Part shown: positions 34,334-36,947 of the stretch, one piece after another
Numbering within the stretch: position 1 is the first letter of the stretch
How the letters are laid out: every line of letters begins with the position of its first letter
Origin: Bacteroidales bacterium
GTDB taxonomy: Bacteria > Bacteroidota > Bacteroidia > Bacteroidales > JAGONC01
NCBI GenBank assembly: GCA_028716265.1
Contig: JAQUQD010000027.1
Location: forward strand, 1 to 36,947
Reading direction: 5' to 3'
DNA length: 36,947 nt
Notes under the pieces: generated by a model
Database searches by the model: none
What the model was told of the DNA's origin: nothing
What the model saw: the letters and a program-made list of their open reading frames with translations, nothing else
Translations under genes and position numbers: made by a program

Positions 34334-36502
34334 TTATTTTTTGATGAATTTTTCAAGGAACTCACCTCTGTTATCCCGCAGACTGATAATATATAAACCC
34401 TGCGTCAAATCACTGATGTTTATCGTATTCAGATCAAATCCGCTGATATTTTTAACCATCTGTCCCAAGGCATCGTAAATGATGACCTGACGGATTTCAC
34501 TGTCTGAAAGGATCGAAAGGATGTCGCCGGAGGGATTTGGAAAAATGACAGGTCCTGTTTTCTGAGCATGATTCAGATCGGGTGTGCCAACCCCTGTTGA
34601 TATATACGATTTTATCAGGCCGTCATCTCCCGTCAGCCATCCCTGATTCAACCCGATAAAGAAATAATCCCTGACATACATCGACGTGGAAAATGTATTT
34701 AGCAGGATATCCCATGTATCGCCACCATTCTGCGTAAAAGCGATAAAATGATCCCTTTTAACGGCCAGTCCATGTTCGGCACTTGTAAATTTCAGATAAT
34801 CCGGGACCACCCCTTCGATCGTTCCCAGCCAGATCCACGTATCTCCGCCGTCCATCGTTTTTGCAAGGCCTTCATTTTTTATGCAAATGAATCCTGTCTC
34901 AGGATCAGTGAACTCCATGCATTGGATCTTTTTTCTCTGTTCGTTTACATAAACTACCGGCGACCAGTTAATCCCTCCGTCGGTTGATCTGAACATCAGA
35001 CCGTAATCATCATTGATAAGGGTCAGGTATCCGTTCAGCGAATCGGTGAAATCAATCTGATCAACCCGATAATCGGTATAAGAAAGACTGATATTCTGCC
35101 AGGAGTCTCCATAATCTGTTGAACGCCTCAATCCGCTTGCACTGCCTCCAACCCAGATATATTTATCTGTAAATAGTTCAAGCGCATAATAATGTATGTA
35201 TAACCGTGAACTGGCTTGGTTCCAGGTCAGGCCTGCATCCGTTGTGTGCAACATTAATCCTAGGAGTCCCACTGCCCATCCATTGCTGGCACTGGAAAAT
35301 TTAATTCTTTTTAACCGGGCCGTTGAACTGTTCGTATCTACAGGAATCGTTGTGTTTTCCCAGGTTTCTCCCCCGTCGCTGGTCCTGTAAAGTACTGGTA
35401 TGGTCCAGGGAAATCTCATTGTATATCCAACTACGAAACCATTTTGGCTATCCGTAAAACAGATATCATTGAAATTGGATTTCGGGCCCTTTGACATTTC
35501 GTTCCATTTTTGTCCGCCATCCTCGCTTTTAAATATGTATCCCTCATAGCCGACCGAAAGACAAGTAGAAGTATCTGCCCAGACCGTACTGACAAGATAA
35601 GCTCTATCATTGCTTATCAGATGCTCATTCCATGTCACGCCTCCGTCACTGGTAATAAAAACTCTATATTCACAGGATACGATTCCATGCATAACATTGA
35701 AAAACTTAATACTTGTAACTGTAGGACCAAAATAGAGAAGATCGGTTGACATCCATGTCAGTCCACCATCCAGAGTATGATAAATGCGGGTTGCAGCTCC
35801 GTTTGGGCTTCCGATCTGATCGCCCGAAGCGATCCAGAGCTCCTTGAAATTAATTATTTCCAGGCCGGCAACAATTTCAATCTCCGCAGGGATCTGAATC
35901 TCATTCCATGTAAGTCCCCCGTCAACTGTCTTTTTCAGTACCCCATAGTCGTACTGATATTTTAATCCCGCTACAAATCCTGTATCAGGAGTAAGGAATT
36001 TAATTATTTGGTAGTTATGTTCGGTATACATATCATGACTCAGTACATCCCAGGTCACACCACCATCCAGGGTCCTCAGGATGCTGTGGTACAATCCGCA
36101 AATCCACCCGTGCCGGCTGTCCAGGAAAAAAATATCACAGAGGTCAGTAAAGTAGGCAGGAAATGGCTGAGGCAATTGTTGCCAAGTCTCCCCGCAATCG
36201 GATGTTCGAAGAATGGAACCATACCAGCCGACCGCGAAACCGGTATCCCTGGTGCTGAATGCTATTCCGTTCAGTGTATTGTCCGCAGCGAATCCTTTTT
36301 GCTGCCAGGTTTGTCCCCCATCAGTGGTTTTCAGGATCGTCTGATATTGTCCGCATACAAAACCAGTGTCGGGACTGATCAGGTAACAATCTTCAAGATT
36401 GGCATTCGTGGGTAAAGGATTCCGGAGCGCCCATTCCTGTGAAAAGCCTTTAGGAGTTATTGCCAGGGAGCAAAACATCAGGAGAAAAAATGGAAATTTC
36501 AT
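34334..36502 (-). CDS. YCF48-like/BNR-repeat propeller protein with T9SS type A sorting domain
   Basis: A 722-residue exported protein with signal peptide MKFPFFLLMFCSLAITPKG up to FSQ. It contains 13 copies of a TxDGGxTW (Asp-box-like) motif spaced about 45-55 residues apart from residue 60 to 620, as in YCF48/photosystem-stability-like and sortilin-type propellers. The C-terminal 80 residues (VIFPNPSGDILSILSDSE ... VIIYDALGQMVKNI ... DLTQGLYIISL ... FIKK) are a T9SS sorting domain. Family knowledge: YCF48-like propellers in Bacteroidota are secreted surface proteins of mostly unknown function, and the plant/cyanobacterial photosystem role does not apply. It is convergent with the adhesin-like gene (135-bp gap with no clear terminator). 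Confidence 0.87.
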   Translation of the reverse strand: MKFPFFLLMFCSLAITPKGFSQEWALRNPLPTNANLEDCYLISPDTGFVCGQYQTILKTTDGGQTWQQKGFAADNTLNGIAFSTRDTGFAVGWYGSILRTSDCGETWQQLPQPFPAYFTDLCDIFFLDSRHGWICGLYHSILRTLDGGVTWDVLSHDMYTEHNYQIIKFLTPDTGFVAGLKYQYDYGVLKKTVDGGLTWNEIQIPAEIEIVAGLEIINFKELWIASGDQIGSPNGAATRIYHTLDGGLTWMSTDLLYFGPTVTSIKFFNVMHGIVSCEYRVFITSDGGVTWNEHLISNDRAYLVSTVWADTSTCLSVGYEGYIFKSEDGGQKWNEMSKGPKSNFNDICFTDSQNGFVVGYTMRFPWTIPVLYRTSDGGETWENTTIPVDTNSSTARLKRIKFSSASNGWAVGLLGLMLHTTDAGLTWNQASSRLYIHYYALELFTDKYIWVGGSASGLRRSTDYGDSWQNISLSYTDYRVDQIDFTDSLNGYLTLINDDYGLMFRSTDGGINWSPVVYVNEQRKKIQCMEFTDPETGFICIKNEGLAKTMDGGDTWIWLGTIEGVVPDYLKFTSAEHGLAVKRDHFIAFTQNGGDTWDILLNTFSTSMYVRDYFFIGLNQGWLTGDDGLIKSYISTGVGTPDLNHAQKTGPVIFPNPSGDILSILSDSEIRQVIIYDALGQMVKNISGFDLNTINISDLTQGLYIISLRDNRGEFLEKFIKK

Positions 36503-36696
36503 GGGGAAAATCTTAATGCACGTGGGATTTTACTTTAAAATGTAAATATACGACATTTTTGAATATAAAGCAAATGGAATAAAGCCTCTGAGAGTTTTGA
36601 TGGATCAGAGAGCAAGTGTATGACTAAATTTCCTGATGTCTTTACCGGAATCAGGATCTTTGGATTGCACTGATCATTAATTATTGACTGTGTCTG

Positions 36697-36751
36697 AAAG
36701 GAGGCTGTATTAAAAAAAAGTTTTCAATTGGATATTGATACAGCCTCCTTT
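36697..36751. terminator. 14-bp inverted repeat with A/T-rich loop, possible terminator or small mobile-element remnant
   Basis: AAAGGAGGCTGTAT (36697-36710) and ATACAGCCTCCTTT (36738-36751) pair perfectly across a 27-nt loop containing a run of eight A. T follows the right arm on the plus strand. It lies 6 bp past the stop codon of the minus-strand gene at the right edge. Confidence 0.55.
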
Positions 36752-36757
36752 TTACGA

Positions 36758-36947
36758 TCAGGTAATGAATTCCAGATAATTCAGATTATGAATCACCCTG
36801 AATGAGGAATGATCGTAAGCATTCAGGAATTCCTGAGGTGGTTTGATTTTTTTCTCAGTCCATTTGAACTCGAATCCTGCCAGTTCCCCACTGGATTCTT
36901 CAATGAAATCAATCTCTTTTTGATCGTAGGTTCGCCAGAAATAATAG
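36758..36947 (-). CDS. C-terminal end of an AAA ATPase of the DUF4143 type
   Basis: The minus-strand frame is open from the right edge to a TGA at 36758-36760 and encodes 62 residues. YYFWRTYDQKEIDFIEE, GFEFKWTEKKIKPP and FRVIHNLNYLEFIT match the end of ATP-binding proteins with a C-terminal DUF4143 domain, whose FWRTxxxxEIDxxE and FExKW pattern resembles a PD-(D/E)xK-type nuclease core (D13/E16 and E26-x-K28 in this fragment). These proteins are very common in Bacteroidota; their role is unclear. The ATPase part lies outside the window. The family match is from recognised motifs only. Confidence 0.75.
   Translation of the reverse strand, partial: YYFWRTYDQKEIDFIEESSGELAGFEFKWTEKKIKPPQEFLNAYDHSSFRVIHNLNYLEFIT

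Overview
The window looks like a chromosome segment of a Bacteroidota member (Bacteroidia, probably an uncultured Bacteroidales/Marinilabiliales-type organism). The evidence is three proteins with type IX secretion system (T9SS) C-terminal sorting domains, a PorV/PorQ-like outer-membrane protein, a TonB-dependent receptor with an N-terminal carboxypeptidase-regulatory-like domain, a two-component propeller histidine kinase, and many promoters of the Bacteroidota type (-7 element TAnnTTTG or TAnnTTCG). Most of the window is ordinary chromosomal coding sequence. There is no sign of a prophage, integron, intact insertion sequence, CRISPR array, rRNA or tRNA. No gene-free gap is longer than about 260 bp.

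Layout. (1) 1-2765, plus strand: the 3' end of a Na+/solute symporter, then an overlapping nucleotidyltransferase and APH-fold sugar kinase, probably a sugar uptake and activation route. (2) 2806-7078, minus: a two-gene operon of secreted peptidases (C69 dipeptidase, then M14 carboxypeptidase). (3) 7199-9100, plus: a long PurF-type amidophosphoribosyltransferase. (4) 9133-10042, minus: greA followed by a HIT-family gene. (5) 10136-19295, minus: a three-gene surface operon of TonB-dependent receptor, very large T9SS cargo and PorV/PorQ-like barrel. (6) 19388-19855, minus: a small membrane-anchored protein conserved in Bacteroidota. (7) 19965-24372, minus: lipoprotein, 14-repeat propeller LytS-type kinase and LytTR response regulator, probably one operon. 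(8) 24468-24938, plus: a protein resembling a Rieske fold that has lost its cluster ligands. (9) 25091-31239: the methionine/SAM cycle, with ahcY divergent from a metH-metF operon across a compact back-to-back promoter, closed by a perfect 19-bp terminator stem. (10) 31391-36502: two T9SS-exported proteins, one a mosaic adhesin-like protein and one a YCF48-like propeller, transcribed towards each other. (11) The right edge holds the C-terminus of an AAA/DUF4143-type ATPase.

The two most unusual signals are these. First, the TonB receptor / giant cargo / PorV-like operon looks like a self-contained surface module with its own PorV paralogue. Second, the short intergenic regions hold several small repeats, at least three of them built on a 7-bp period: GATnnnn x9 between purF and the HIT gene, GCTGCAA x4 directly before the metH start codon, and AAATTCC units forming a 47-bp-arm inverted repeat before the end of ahcY. 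A fourth, a 38-bp direct repeat between the kinase and response-regulator genes, carries a 5-bp stem that differs by two compensatory base-pair changes between its two copies. These repeats look like a population of mobile or slippage-generated elements sitting at gene borders.
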